Source: Duncaniella sp. (GTDB lineage: Bacteria > Bacteroidota > Bacteroidia > Bacteroidales > Muribaculaceae). From it: a DNA stretch of 32,608 bases. A model generated the notes under the pieces. The model saw only the letters and a list, made by a program, of their open reading frames with translations, had not been told where the DNA came from and searched no databases. The stretch is taken from positions 1 through 32,608 of the forward strand of contig JAIDCC010000111.1 in NCBI GenBank assembly GCA_029056055.1, in the 5' to 3' direction. Numbering within the stretch: the first letter of the stretch is position 1; each line of letters opens with the position of its first letter. Of the stretch, positions 1-6,845 are shown piece by piece. The position numbers were made by a program, and so were the translations under genes.

Positions 1-63
1 CCTCCCCTAACCTATATCCTATATATTATATATACGGAATATACGGGGGTCCAAGCGACACTG

Positions 64-71
64 CAAAGTTA
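64..71 (-). promoter_or_regulatory. Possible -7 box for a leftward gene outside the window
   Basis: Read on the minus strand this is TAACTTTG, which fits the Bacteroidetes -7 consensus TAnnTTTG. No clear TTTG -33 partner lies about 20 bp upstream, so support is weak. It would drive a gene beyond the left edge; no start codon for such a gene is visible in positions 1-63. Confidence 0.3.
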
Positions 72-127
72 CGACATGATCGGGGTGTGTATAGTGCGAT
101 AAGCACGGAATTACACGCCGTTATCAA

Positions 128-489
128 TTTCTCAATTTCTCACTTCTCACGAACCCCTGTGATGTGATAAATGAGAAAGTGAGAAATGATATGGGACAAC
201 GTTTTTCAGGAATAAGGCATGGATTTCTCAAATTCTTGGCAGAGCCAAGCGACTTCGTCGGTTACTCACTTCTCAAACATAGGGCGTAGTCTGAGAAATG
301 AGAATTGAGAAATGTATGTTGACGTAGGGGATGCAGGTAGGGACGTGCCATGGCACGTCCGCGGAGGCCCACGATGTCGAATCTGCACATGTCTCCGTGC
401 CAACGTCGCTGCGGACGTGCCATGGCACGTCCCTACTTTCTCACTTCTCAATCATGGGGCGTAGCGTGAGAAATGAGAAATTGAGAAAC
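128..489. repeat. Three hairpins built from the TGAGAAA/TTTCTCA heptamer
   Basis: Three groups occur at about 128-187, 264-315 and 438-489. In each, TTTCTCA-type units on the left face TGAGAAA-type units on the right, so each can fold into an imperfect hairpin. The second and third groups also share a nearly identical direct loop (CATRGGGCGTAG), so they are copies of one element and not chance low complexity. The same heptamer recurs as a direct array at 4818-4866. Confidence 0.7.
337..436. repeat. 26-bp inverted repeat with internal 20-bp palindrome (REP-like)
   Basis: Arms at 337-362 and 411-436 are exact reverse complements over 26 bp, separated by 48 bp. Each arm contains the perfect 20-bp palindrome GGACGTGCCATGGCACGTCC (341-360 and 413-432). 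Each arm can therefore fold alone, or the two can pair with each other. The layout resembles paired REP/BIME elements mobilised by Y1 REP-associated transposases; no such transposase is in the window, so that relation is inferred. Confidence 0.75.
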
Positions 490-521
490 GTGGTCGGCGC
501 AGGGTGATGTGCAAAATGAAT

Positions 522-553
522 GCAGCCCTGCGTCGGTCGCGACGCGGGGCTGC
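522..553 (-). terminator. Likely intrinsic terminator of degP
   Basis: A 13-bp stem (522-534 with 541-553) with a single G-T wobble encloses a 6-nt loop. It lies about 47 bp downstream of the degP stop codon. On the minus strand it is followed by a moderately T-rich stretch (ATTCATTTTG), so it fits an imperfect intrinsic terminator for the leftward protease gene. Confidence 0.55.
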
Positions 554-599
554 GGTGCTATCTATACTGAAATTGTCCTAAATCACAAACTCACGGGGG

Positions 600-2147
600 T
601 TACTCGCCACCGAGGTCGAGGGCGAATGCGGCACGCTTGCCCGAAGGATAGTAGCCGCGGACGATGAGGAGGTTTTCGCTGTCAGTCTGTTTGGTGACGG
701 CTTTGTAGATTTTCTCGATGTCGTCGGGGGTGGAGACGCGGATGTCGTTGACCTGCGTGATTACGAAGCCTTTGCGGATGCCTGCTTCCTTGAAAATGCC
801 GTCGGAGACGGAGCTGACTTCTACGCCGGTGCGGAGATTGAGCTTGCGCAGGGTCTCTTCGTCGGCTTTCTTGAGGGTGGCGCCGAGCGAGGTGAAGTCG
901 GTGGGACGGGTCACTTCGGTGGAGCCTTGAGAATTGAGAAGTTTCACGGTGACGGAAGCGGGTTTGTTGTCGCGGATGTATCCGAGGGTTATCGAGTCGC
1001 CGGGGCGGTGCTTGGCGAGCTGTTCCTGAAGCTGGGCCATGTTGTTGACGTTGACGCCGTCGATAGACGTGAGCACGTCGCCCGACTGAATGCCTGCCGC
1101 CGAGGCCGATGATTTTTCAGCCACTTCGTTGACCCATACACCCTGAGTCACGGCCTTGACATCTTTTTCCTTGGCGAGTTCGGGGGTGAGGTCGGCTATG
1201 GTCACGCCGAGCACAGCGCGCTGCACGGTGCCATACTGGCGGAGGTCGGTGACCACTTTGCGCACTATCGAGGTGGGGATTGCGAATGAGTAGCCGGCAT
1301 AGTTGCCCGTCTGCGAATAGATGGCGGTGTTGATGCCGATGAGTTGGCCGGCGAGGTTGACGAGGGCACCGCCCGAGTTGCCGGGATTGACGGCGGCGTC
1401 GGTCTGGATGTAGCTTTCGATGCCCATGCGTCGGCCGTGGTTTGAGCCACCAATCGAGCGGGCTTTGGCCGAGACGATGCCGGCGGTGACTGTCGAGGTG
1501 AAGCCGAAGGGGTTGCCCACGGCGAGCACCCATTCACCAATCTTGAGGCCTTCGCTATCGCCCATCGGGATGACGGGGAGACCCGTGGCGTCGATTTTGA
1601 GCAGGGCGAGGTCGGTCATGGGGTCGGTGCCTATGACGCGCGCTTCATAGGAGCGGTTGTCGTTGAGGGTCACTTCGAGGCGTTCGGCGCTGTCGATGAC
1701 GTGGTTGTTGGTCACCACGTAGCCGTCTTCGCTGATGATTACGCCCGAGCCGAGTCCGAGCTGCTGCTCGCGAGGTTGCTGGGGCTGCTGCTGCTGACGG
1801 GGCTGCTGTTGGGGCGAGCCGAAGAAGTATTCAAAGAAGGGGTCGCTGCCGAAGAAACCGCCGGGCGCGCTCTGGCGCATCTGCGGGGTGGCATAGCTCT
1901 TGATTGAAACGACGCCGTTGATGGTAGACTCGGCGGCCTCGGTGAAGTCGATGGAGCCGACAGACGCCACGTTGCGGACGCCTGTCGGTAGGGCGAAGCC
2001 GCCATCGAGGTCACTTCCGACACAGGTGTCGGCGGTGGGACGGGAGGGAGAAGAGAATGAGAGCACGGTTGCGGCGGTGAGGCCTGCGGTGGCCACCGAC
2101 ACGCCGGCTGCTATGAGAAGTGTTCTTGCAGTGGTTGTCAATTTCAT
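600..2147 (-). CDS. degP: Do/DegP (HtrA) family periplasmic serine protease
   Basis: The 515-residue protein is an HtrA-type protease/chaperone that would degrade or refold damaged envelope proteins in the periplasm. It has an N-terminal hydrophobic signal or anchor (about residues 8-32), a trypsin-like domain with the triad His149 (TNNHV), Asp179 (MTDLALL) and Ser258 (NPGNSGGA), and two C-terminal PDZ domains (about 305-400 and 415-510). Length and order match Do-family proteins with two PDZ domains. A glutamine/proline/arginine-rich linker (about 112-128) precedes the protease domain. The ATG start is followed directly by a plausible signal sequence. It is transcribed away from the NlpC/P60 gene, with a 10-bp repeat array in the shared upstream region. 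The family is usually induced by envelope stress, but no such operator is visible here. Confidence 0.95.
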   Translation of the reverse strand: MKLTTTARTLLIAAGVSVATAGLTAATVLSFSSPSRPTADTCVGSDLDGGFALPTGVRNVASVGSIDFTEAAESTINGVVSIKSYATPQMRQSAPGGFFGSDPFFEYFFGSPQQQPRQQQQPQQPREQQLGLGSGVIISEDGYVVTNNHVIDSAERLEVTLNDNRSYEARVIGTDPMTDLALLKIDATGLPVIPMGDSEGLKIGEWVLAVGNPFGFTSTVTAGIVSAKARSIGGSNHGRRMGIESYIQTDAAVNPGNSGGALVNLAGQLIGINTAIYSQTGNYAGYSFAIPTSIVRKVVTDLRQYGTVQRAVLGVTIADLTPELAKEKDVKAVTQGVWVNEVAEKSSASAAGIQSGDVLTSIDGVNVNNMAQLQEQLAKHRPGDSITLGYIRDNKPASVTVKLLNSQGSTEVTRPTDFTSLGATLKKADEETLRKLNLRTGVEVSSVSDGIFKEAGIRKGFVITQVNDIRVSTPDDIEKIYKAVTKQTDSENLLIVRGYYPSGKRAAFALDLGGE

Positions 2148-2170
2148 AGGAGATGTATTCTTTGTGTGGT

Positions 2171-2250
2171 GAATCGTGATAAATCGGGTTGCTTCGGGAT
2201 TAATCGGGTTTAATCCGGATTAATCGGGATTAATCGAGAATAATCGTGAA
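2171..2250. repeat. Array of eight 10-bp units (consensus TAATCGGGAT)
   Basis: Eight consecutive 10-bp units, in register without gaps, lie in the divergent region between degP and the NlpC/P60 gene. Units at 2201, 2211 and 2221 are closest to the consensus TAATCGGGAT; units at 2171, 2181, 2191, 2231 and 2241 diverge at a few positions but keep the TCG core. The period is close to one DNA helical turn, so repeated sites would face the same side of the helix. Confidence 0.75.
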
Positions 2251-2420
2251 TATCTCGGCTGGAGGCTGCGGCGCTCCTGCGTTTCTATCCTATAGACGGA
2301 AGATGCGGCGGTTTGTTACACGGGGCGGCTTCGATTTAATTCTTTTTAATTCTCGTGGCAAAAATCGCTCGTGAGATGAGAAAATCTGTTAAAGGATATG
2401 GAGAATGGCATATTTTTGTG

Positions 2421-2428
2421 TAATTTTG
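2421..2428 (+). promoter_or_regulatory. -7 box of the NlpC/P60 gene
   Basis: TAATTTTG matches the Bacteroidetes -7 consensus TAnnTTTG. It ends only 6 bp before the ATG at 2435, so the transcript would start at or next to the start codon. No convincing TTTG -33 element is seen at the usual spacing. Confidence 0.45.
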
Positions 2429-2434
2429 TAGACT

Positions 2435-3550
2435 ATGTTGAAAATTTCCAAAATAACACTGACCTTTCTGATGATTGCAGCGGCTGCGGCTCTGACGGGC
2501 TGCGGCTCGAAGAAGTCGGCCTCTACCTACAAGCCGCGCTATGAAAAGGTGGTCTACTCTTTCCCGCAGTCTGACGACGACGCCACGCAAAGGCTTCTCT
2601 CGGAGGCTAAGATGTGGCTCGGCACGCCCTATCGCTACGGCGGAAACGACCGCGGGGGCGTGGACTGTTCGGGGTTGGTCGTGCAGGTCTACCAGCGTGC
2701 GCTCGGCATAAAACTGCCGCGTGTGTCGCGCGAGCAGGCCGACGCCGTCGAGGCGCAGAGCCGCGAGCGTCTCCTCCCGGGCGACCTCGTGTTTTTCGCC
2801 ACGGGGCGCGACCCTCAGCGCATCTCGCACGTAGGAATTTTCCTCGGCGACGGAAAGATGATACATTCTTCAACCAAGAACGGTGTGGTTGTGGCCGACA
2901 TCCTCTCGGGCTACTTCGACGAGCATTTCCGCAAAGCGGGCCGTGTGCCGGCCTTCCACAGTATGCGCTCGTCGGCGGCATCGACCAAGAATAAGAAAGA
3001 GAAGCCGTCAAAGAAAAAGAAAGAGAAAGAGAAAGAGAAGAGCAACGCTGCCAAAGCCGCCGTCGCCCCCGTCACGCCTCCTGCCGGAGCGCAGATTCAG
3101 CCCCCGATGCCCGAGGCGGCCGAAGTATGGCAATACGAGGTGGTCAATTCGACGCCCTCCTCCGCAGCTGCTGCCACTCCTTCCGACCCTGCGCCACGCC
3201 CCGCGCCCAAAAAGCGAAAGGGACAACGCTCGCCTACACCTCCGCCTGCCGGCGCAACCATGAGCACCCCGGAAACATCCGCCCCACGGACCGGCTCAAC
3301 GTCGGATGCCCCGACTCGGGAAGCAGCTCCCGAGCCAACTCCCGCACCTTCGGCAGCCGCAGCTCCCGCCCCGGCCAAGACAGAGAAACCCAAGGCCTCG
3401 AAACCGGCCAAACCGGCTCTCGAGAAACCCGCAAAGCCCGCGAAACCTGCGGCAAAATCTCCTGAACCCCAGAACGATTCGCCCGCCACATCAACCCCCG
3501 ACCCTGACGCCGCACGCGCCAAAGTACTCTCCCGACTTAAGTTAGATTGA
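2435..3550 (+). CDS. NlpC/P60 family cell-wall hydrolase lipoprotein with long basic tail
   Basis: The 371-residue protein is a predicted peptidoglycan endopeptidase of the NlpC/P60 (C40) cysteine peptidase family, which cuts stem peptides. The N-terminus is a lipoprotein signal with lipobox LTGC (Cys23), so the mature protein is membrane-anchored. The catalytic domain (about residues 50-175) contains Cys78 in the GVDCSGL motif, His132 (SHVGIF) and a third polar residue, probably His144. Residues from about 180 to the end form a low-complexity Lys/Ala/Pro tail, which could bind wall polymers or span the periplasm. The ATG at 2435 is required for a full signal peptide. The stop overlaps a possible TTG start of the next gene, suggesting co-expression. 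Confidence 0.9.
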   Translation: MLKISKITLTFLMIAAAAALTGCGSKKSASTYKPRYEKVVYSFPQSDDDATQRLLSEAKMWLGTPYRYGGNDRGGVDCSGLVVQVYQRALGIKLPRVSREQADAVEAQSRERLLPGDLVFFATGRDPQRISHVGIFLGDGKMIHSSTKNGVVVADILSGYFDEHFRKAGRVPAFHSMRSSAASTKNKKEKPSKKKKEKEKEKSNAAKAAVAPVTPPAGAQIQPPMPEAAEVWQYEVVNSTPSSAAAATPSDPAPRPAPKKRKGQRSPTPPPAGATMSTPETSAPRTGSTSDAPTREAAPEPTPAPSAAAAPAPAKTEKPKASKPAKPALEKPAKPAKPAAKSPEPQNDSPATSTPDPDAARAKVLSRLKLD

Positions 3551-3555
3551 AACGC

Positions 3556-4812
3556 ATGACCCCTCCCGCAATCCACGAAATAGGCCGTCTGGCCATCCGT
3601 CCGTTCGACACCGTCACACTCGACAACGGACTGCAAGTGCACTCCATTCTCGACACCACCACAGAAATCTGCCGCCTGACGCTCCTGCTCCCGGGCGGAG
3701 AGGCCGAGTCGCCGCTGCCCGGTCTCTTCGTGCTCGGCAACACCCTGCTGGCTGAAGGCACGCGCCGACATTCGGGCGCCGAGATTGCCGACAGCCTCGA
3801 CTTCGAAGGGGCATGGTGGGGGCCGCAGCTCACCACCCACTACTCGCCGCTCGATTTCTATTCGCTCTCGTCGAAAACCGCCGCCATCTTCGACACGGCC
3901 ATCGAGATGTTGCTCGAACCTGTTTTCCCGCAGGAAGCCATCGACAATTCCCTGCGTCAGCTCGCGGGACGCATCGAGGTGAGTCAGCGCCAGGCCTCCT
4001 ACCTCTCGGCTTGCTGCCAGAACCGCTTGCTCTACCGCCCTGACTCGGCATTGAGTCGCTCGGCGTCGGTCGACCTGTTGCCTCAATACACGCGCGAATT
4101 GTTTGTCAAGGCTCACGCCTCGCGTCTCGACCCCTCGCAGATGCACTGCTGCATTTCGGGACGCCTTTCCGACGATGATTTCGCACGCATCGTAGGCCGT
4201 CTGGCCGAAATTCCCGCTGCTGAGAAAGCATTTGAGTTCAAACCCGCAGGCTTCCGCGACTCCTACACCGACACCCGCGTCGACACTCCTCTCGAAGGGT
4301 CGGTGCAAACCTCTGTGCGCATAGCCGTGCCCACCATAGGGCGTCGCCACCCCGACTACATCGCCGTGCGTTTTGCCGTGCTCGCCTTGGGGGGAGCGTT
4401 CGGCAGTCGCCTGATGAGCAACATCCGCGAGGAAAAAGCACTCACCTACGGCATCAACGCCCAACTCAGCGGATATGCCGACCGCGGTTTCATGGGCATT
4501 GCCTGTCAGACCCGCGAACCGGAGACAGTCATAGCCGAATGTGAGCGTGAGATTGTCCGTCTGGCCGACCCTGCGTCTTACACTCCCGACGAACTCACCC
4601 GTCTGCGTCGCACCGCCCTCAGCAGCCTCGCCTCGATACTCGACACACCCTTCAGCCGTATGGACTTCCTCCAGACGCGCATCACGGCCGACACCCCCGC
4701 CGACTACTTCGAAGCCCAGCAGCAGCTCGCCCTCTCGCTCACCCCCGAACTCCTCGCCACCGCCGCCGCCACACATCTCCAAGGCCCCCGTCTCATCTCG
4801 ACAGCGGGATAG
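3556..4812 (+). CDS. M16 family zinc-peptidase homologue, catalytically degenerate
   Basis: The 418-residue protein (from the ATG at 3556; a TTG at 3547 is an alternative start) has the layout of M16B peptidases such as PqqL-like and mitochondrial processing peptidase subunits. The zinc-binding HxxEH motif, expected before the AEGT sequence at residues 66-69, is replaced by Val59-Leu-Gly-Asn-Thr63, so it should not bind zinc or cleave peptides. The second half keeps the Arg291/Tyr298 pair (IREEKALTYG) typical of the substrate-binding partner domain. No signal peptide is evident. In many bacteria M16 proteins work as an active/inactive pair, but no active partner is present here. It follows the NlpC/P60 lipoprotein by a few bases and is probably co-transcribed with it. 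Confidence 0.85.
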   Translation: MTPPAIHEIGRLAIRPFDTVTLDNGLQVHSILDTTTEICRLTLLLPGGEAESPLPGLFVLGNTLLAEGTRRHSGAEIADSLDFEGAWWGPQLTTHYSPLDFYSLSSKTAAIFDTAIEMLLEPVFPQEAIDNSLRQLAGRIEVSQRQASYLSACCQNRLLYRPDSALSRSASVDLLPQYTRELFVKAHASRLDPSQMHCCISGRLSDDDFARIVGRLAEIPAAEKAFEFKPAGFRDSYTDTRVDTPLEGSVQTSVRIAVPTIGRRHPDYIAVRFAVLALGGAFGSRLMSNIREEKALTYGINAQLSGYADRGFMGIACQTREPETVIAECEREIVRLADPASYTPDELTRLRRTALSSLASILDTPFSRMDFLQTRITADTPADYFEAQQQLALSLTPELLATAAATHLQGPRLISTAG

Positions 4813-4817
4813 CGCAA

Positions 4818-4866
4818 TGAGAAATGAGAAGGGCGAAGGGAGAAATGAGAAGTGAGAAATGAGAAA
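4818..4866. repeat. Seven tandem 7-bp units (TGAGAAA)
   Basis: Seven contiguous heptamers follow the M16 stop codon, starting at 4818, 4825, 4832, 4839, 4846, 4853 and 4860. Four are TGAGAAA or differ from it only at the first base, two are TGAGAAG, and one is GGCGAAG. The same heptamer forms the hairpins at 128-489. Confidence 0.8.
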
Positions 4867-4869
4867 TCG

Positions 4870-4949
4870 TCATTTTGTCATTTTGTCATTTCGTCAATTT
4901 GTCAATTTGTCAATTTGACATTTTGACTATTTGACAACTTGACTATTTG
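4870..4949. repeat. Ten tandem 8-bp units (TCAATTTG-like)
   Basis: Ten contiguous octamers run without any gap from 4870. The first three are TCATTTTG, TCATTTTG and TCATTTCG; the next three are TCAATTTG; the last four (ACATTTTG, ACTATTTG, ACAACTTG, ACTATTTG) start with A. The array lies about 70 bp upstream of the promoter of the pectin/galacturonate operon. Confidence 0.85.
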
Positions 4950-5018
4950 AGCCGCGGCTTGCCCCTCATTCCCCTCCGCCGCTACCGACACTTTTTTTGT
5001 CATTTTTATGCGAAAATT

Positions 5019-5049
5019 ATTGAGGTATGGCGAAAATTTTGTAACTTTG
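5019..5049 (+). promoter_or_regulatory. Promoter of the pectin/galacturonate operon
   Basis: TAACTTTG at 5042-5049 matches the Bacteroidetes -7 box TAnnTTTG. ATTG at 5019-5022 lies 19 bp upstream as the -33 element. The promoter leaves a leader of about 70 nt before the ATG at 5128, and therefore argues against the longer open frame starting at 5008, which would begin upstream of the promoter. Confidence 0.7.
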
Positions 5050-5127
5050 GGGAAATTTTTACCATCCCCGCTCAGGCTCGGTAGGCAAAAACCGGCTGAA
5101 AGAGCGGTCTATCCTTATACCTTAACA

Positions 5128-6816
5128 ATGAAAAATTACCTGAAACTTAGCGCATTGTCTTTATTAGCGTTGTGCGCCACAGCCCCCTCTGCTCTCGCAG
5201 ATGTCAGCGCCGTCCATCAGCCCGACCTCGGTAACGGTAAGTATAAGAATCCTGTCATCGATGCCGACTATTCCGACCCCGACGTAGTGCGCGTAGGCAA
5301 CGACTACTATATGACCGCTTCGAGTTTCAACAACATCCCCGGTCTTCCCGTACTTCATTCGAACGACCTCGTCAACTGGACTCTCATCGGCCATGCCATA
5401 GCCGAAATGCCCGAGTATGCGCAGGTGGGTCCCGACGTGCAGCATGGCAATGCCGTCTGGGCTCCCGCTATCCGCTACCACAACGGCGAGTATTACATCT
5501 ATTACGGTGACCCCGACCTCGGCATCTTCATGACCAAGACCAAAAATCCCGCAGGCCCGTGGGAACCTCTGGTACTCGTGCATCCCGCCAAGGGCATCAT
5601 CGACACCTGCCCTCTCTGGGACGAAGATGGCCGCGCCTACATTGCCCACGGCTATGCCGGCTCGCGCGCAGGGGTGAAGAGCATCATAGGCATGATTGAA
5701 ATGACCCCCGACGGCAAGTCGTCTATCGGACAAGACCGTATCATCTACGACGGCCACATCGAAAACGAAACCATCGAGGGCGCGAAAATCTACAAGCGCG
5801 ACGGATGGTATTACATCTTCTCGCCCGCAGGAGGTGTCTCGACAGGTTGGCAGGAAGTGCTCCGCTCGAAAAACGTGTGGGGTCCTTACGAGGTGATGAA
5901 CGTGATGGACCAGGGCAACACCGACATCAACGGCCCGCACCAGGGCGCGTGGGTCGACACCCCCGACGGTCGTGAGGATTGGTTCCTGCATTTTCAGGAC
6001 AAAGGCCCTTATGGCCGCGTGGTGCATCTCCAGCCCATGGAATGGAAAGAAAACGGCTGGCCCGTCATCGGCGTTGACCCCGACGGCGACGGTCGCGGCG
6101 AGCCTGTGATGACCTATCGCAAGCCTAATGTGGGTGCCACCTACGAGAAGGCCAATCCGCAGGAAAGCGACGAGTTCGGAGGCATCGAACTCGGCAAACA
6201 GTGGCAGTGGAACGGCAACCCCTCGGCTCTGTGGTACTTCTGCGAAGCCTCGACAGGCACTCTGCGTCTCTTCAGCCACCACACTCCCGATGCCAAGAGC
6301 CACTATGACGAAGCCAACATGCTGCTGCAGAAATTCCCCTCTGAAAACTTCACAGCGACAGCCAAGGTGAAATTCTGCCCGCGCGTCAAAAACGGCAAGG
6401 TGATGACCGGCGAGAAGGGTGGCCTCATGGTGATGGGCTACGACTATGCCGACCTCGCTCTCGAAAGCCGTGAAGACGGCATCTATCTCGTGGAGGGCGA
6501 AAACTACAAGGCCGACAAGGGCGCCGCCGAGAAAGAAGTGGAAGCCGTGAAGCTCGCCAACCCCGACCAGGACATCTATCTGCGTGTCAGCATCCGCATG
6601 ACAGGCGCCAAGAAGCCCAAAGCCAAGGGCGACTACAAGTGTGAGGCCACTTTCTCCTACAGCCTCGACGGCAAGAAGTTTGAGAAAATCGGCAAACCAT
6701 TCAACGTGAGGGAAGGCCATTGGATTGGCGCGAAGGTGGGTCTGTTCTGCTCGCGCACATGGGCAAGCAACGACTCGGGCTGGCTCGACGTCGACTGGTT
6801 CCGCATCTCGAAGTAA
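5128..6816 (+). CDS. Glycoside hydrolase family 43 (arabinofuranosidase/xylosidase type)
   Basis: The 562-residue secreted enzyme probably removes arabinose or xylose side chains from pectin or arabinan/xylan. The signal peptide is about residues 1-24. A five-bladed GH43 domain follows (about 40-340) with the three expected acids: base Asp50 (YSDPDVV), pKa-modulating Asp159 (IIDTCPLW) and acid Glu217 (TIEGAKIY). The C-terminal part (about 380-562) looks like the concanavalin-like domain of two-domain GH43 enzymes, such as those in subfamily 12. The start at 5128 gives a clean signal peptide and lies below the promoter; the upstream in-frame Met at 5008 does not. It is the first gene of the operon. 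Exact substrate cannot be read from sequence; the pectin context suggests arabinan or rhamnogalacturonan side chains. Confidence 0.88.
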   Translation: MKNYLKLSALSLLALCATAPSALADVSAVHQPDLGNGKYKNPVIDADYSDPDVVRVGNDYYMTASSFNNIPGLPVLHSNDLVNWTLIGHAIAEMPEYAQVGPDVQHGNAVWAPAIRYHNGEYYIYYGDPDLGIFMTKTKNPAGPWEPLVLVHPAKGIIDTCPLWDEDGRAYIAHGYAGSRAGVKSIIGMIEMTPDGKSSIGQDRIIYDGHIENETIEGAKIYKRDGWYYIFSPAGGVSTGWQEVLRSKNVWGPYEVMNVMDQGNTDINGPHQGAWVDTPDGREDWFLHFQDKGPYGRVVHLQPMEWKENGWPVIGVDPDGDGRGEPVMTYRKPNVGATYEKANPQESDEFGGIELGKQWQWNGNPSALWYFCEASTGTLRLFSHHTPDAKSHYDEANMLLQKFPSENFTATAKVKFCPRVKNGKVMTGEKGGLMVMGYDYADLALESREDGIYLVEGENYKADKGAAEKEVEAVKLANPDQDIYLRVSIRMTGAKKPKAKGDYKCEATFSYSLDGKKFEKIGKPFNVREGHWIGAKVGLFCSRTWASNDSGWLDVDWFRISK

Positions 6817-6845
6817 TCATCTGATTTACACCACGCTCTGAAAGA

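Larger units (their letters stand above)
1..599. other. Repeat-rich intergenic region
   Basis: No convincing gene is present. The open frame on the minus strand at 266-451 is made of the repeats themselves and has no recognisable domain. The stretch contains an AT-rich start (1-45), a possible leftward promoter, three hairpin-forming groups of the TGAGAAA heptamer (about 128-187, 264-315, 438-489), a 26-bp inverted repeat (337-362 and 411-436) and the likely degP terminator (522-553). Confidence 0.7.

Noticed and set aside
3097-4782. Long minus-strand open frame of 561 codons opposite the M16 gene
   Set aside because: Shadow frame with Gly/Val/Glu-rich sequence and no motif, while the plus strand encodes a recognisable M16 protein.
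4818-4949. CRISPR array
   Set aside because: The repeats are contiguous 7- and 8-bp units without spacers, and no cas genes are present.
5008-5127. Upstream in-frame extension of GH43
   Set aside because: It would begin before the promoter and removes the N-terminal signal peptide position.
5164-6720. Minus-strand open frame of 518 codons opposite GH43
   Set aside because: Shadow of the GH43 gene, which has all catalytic acids and a signal peptide.
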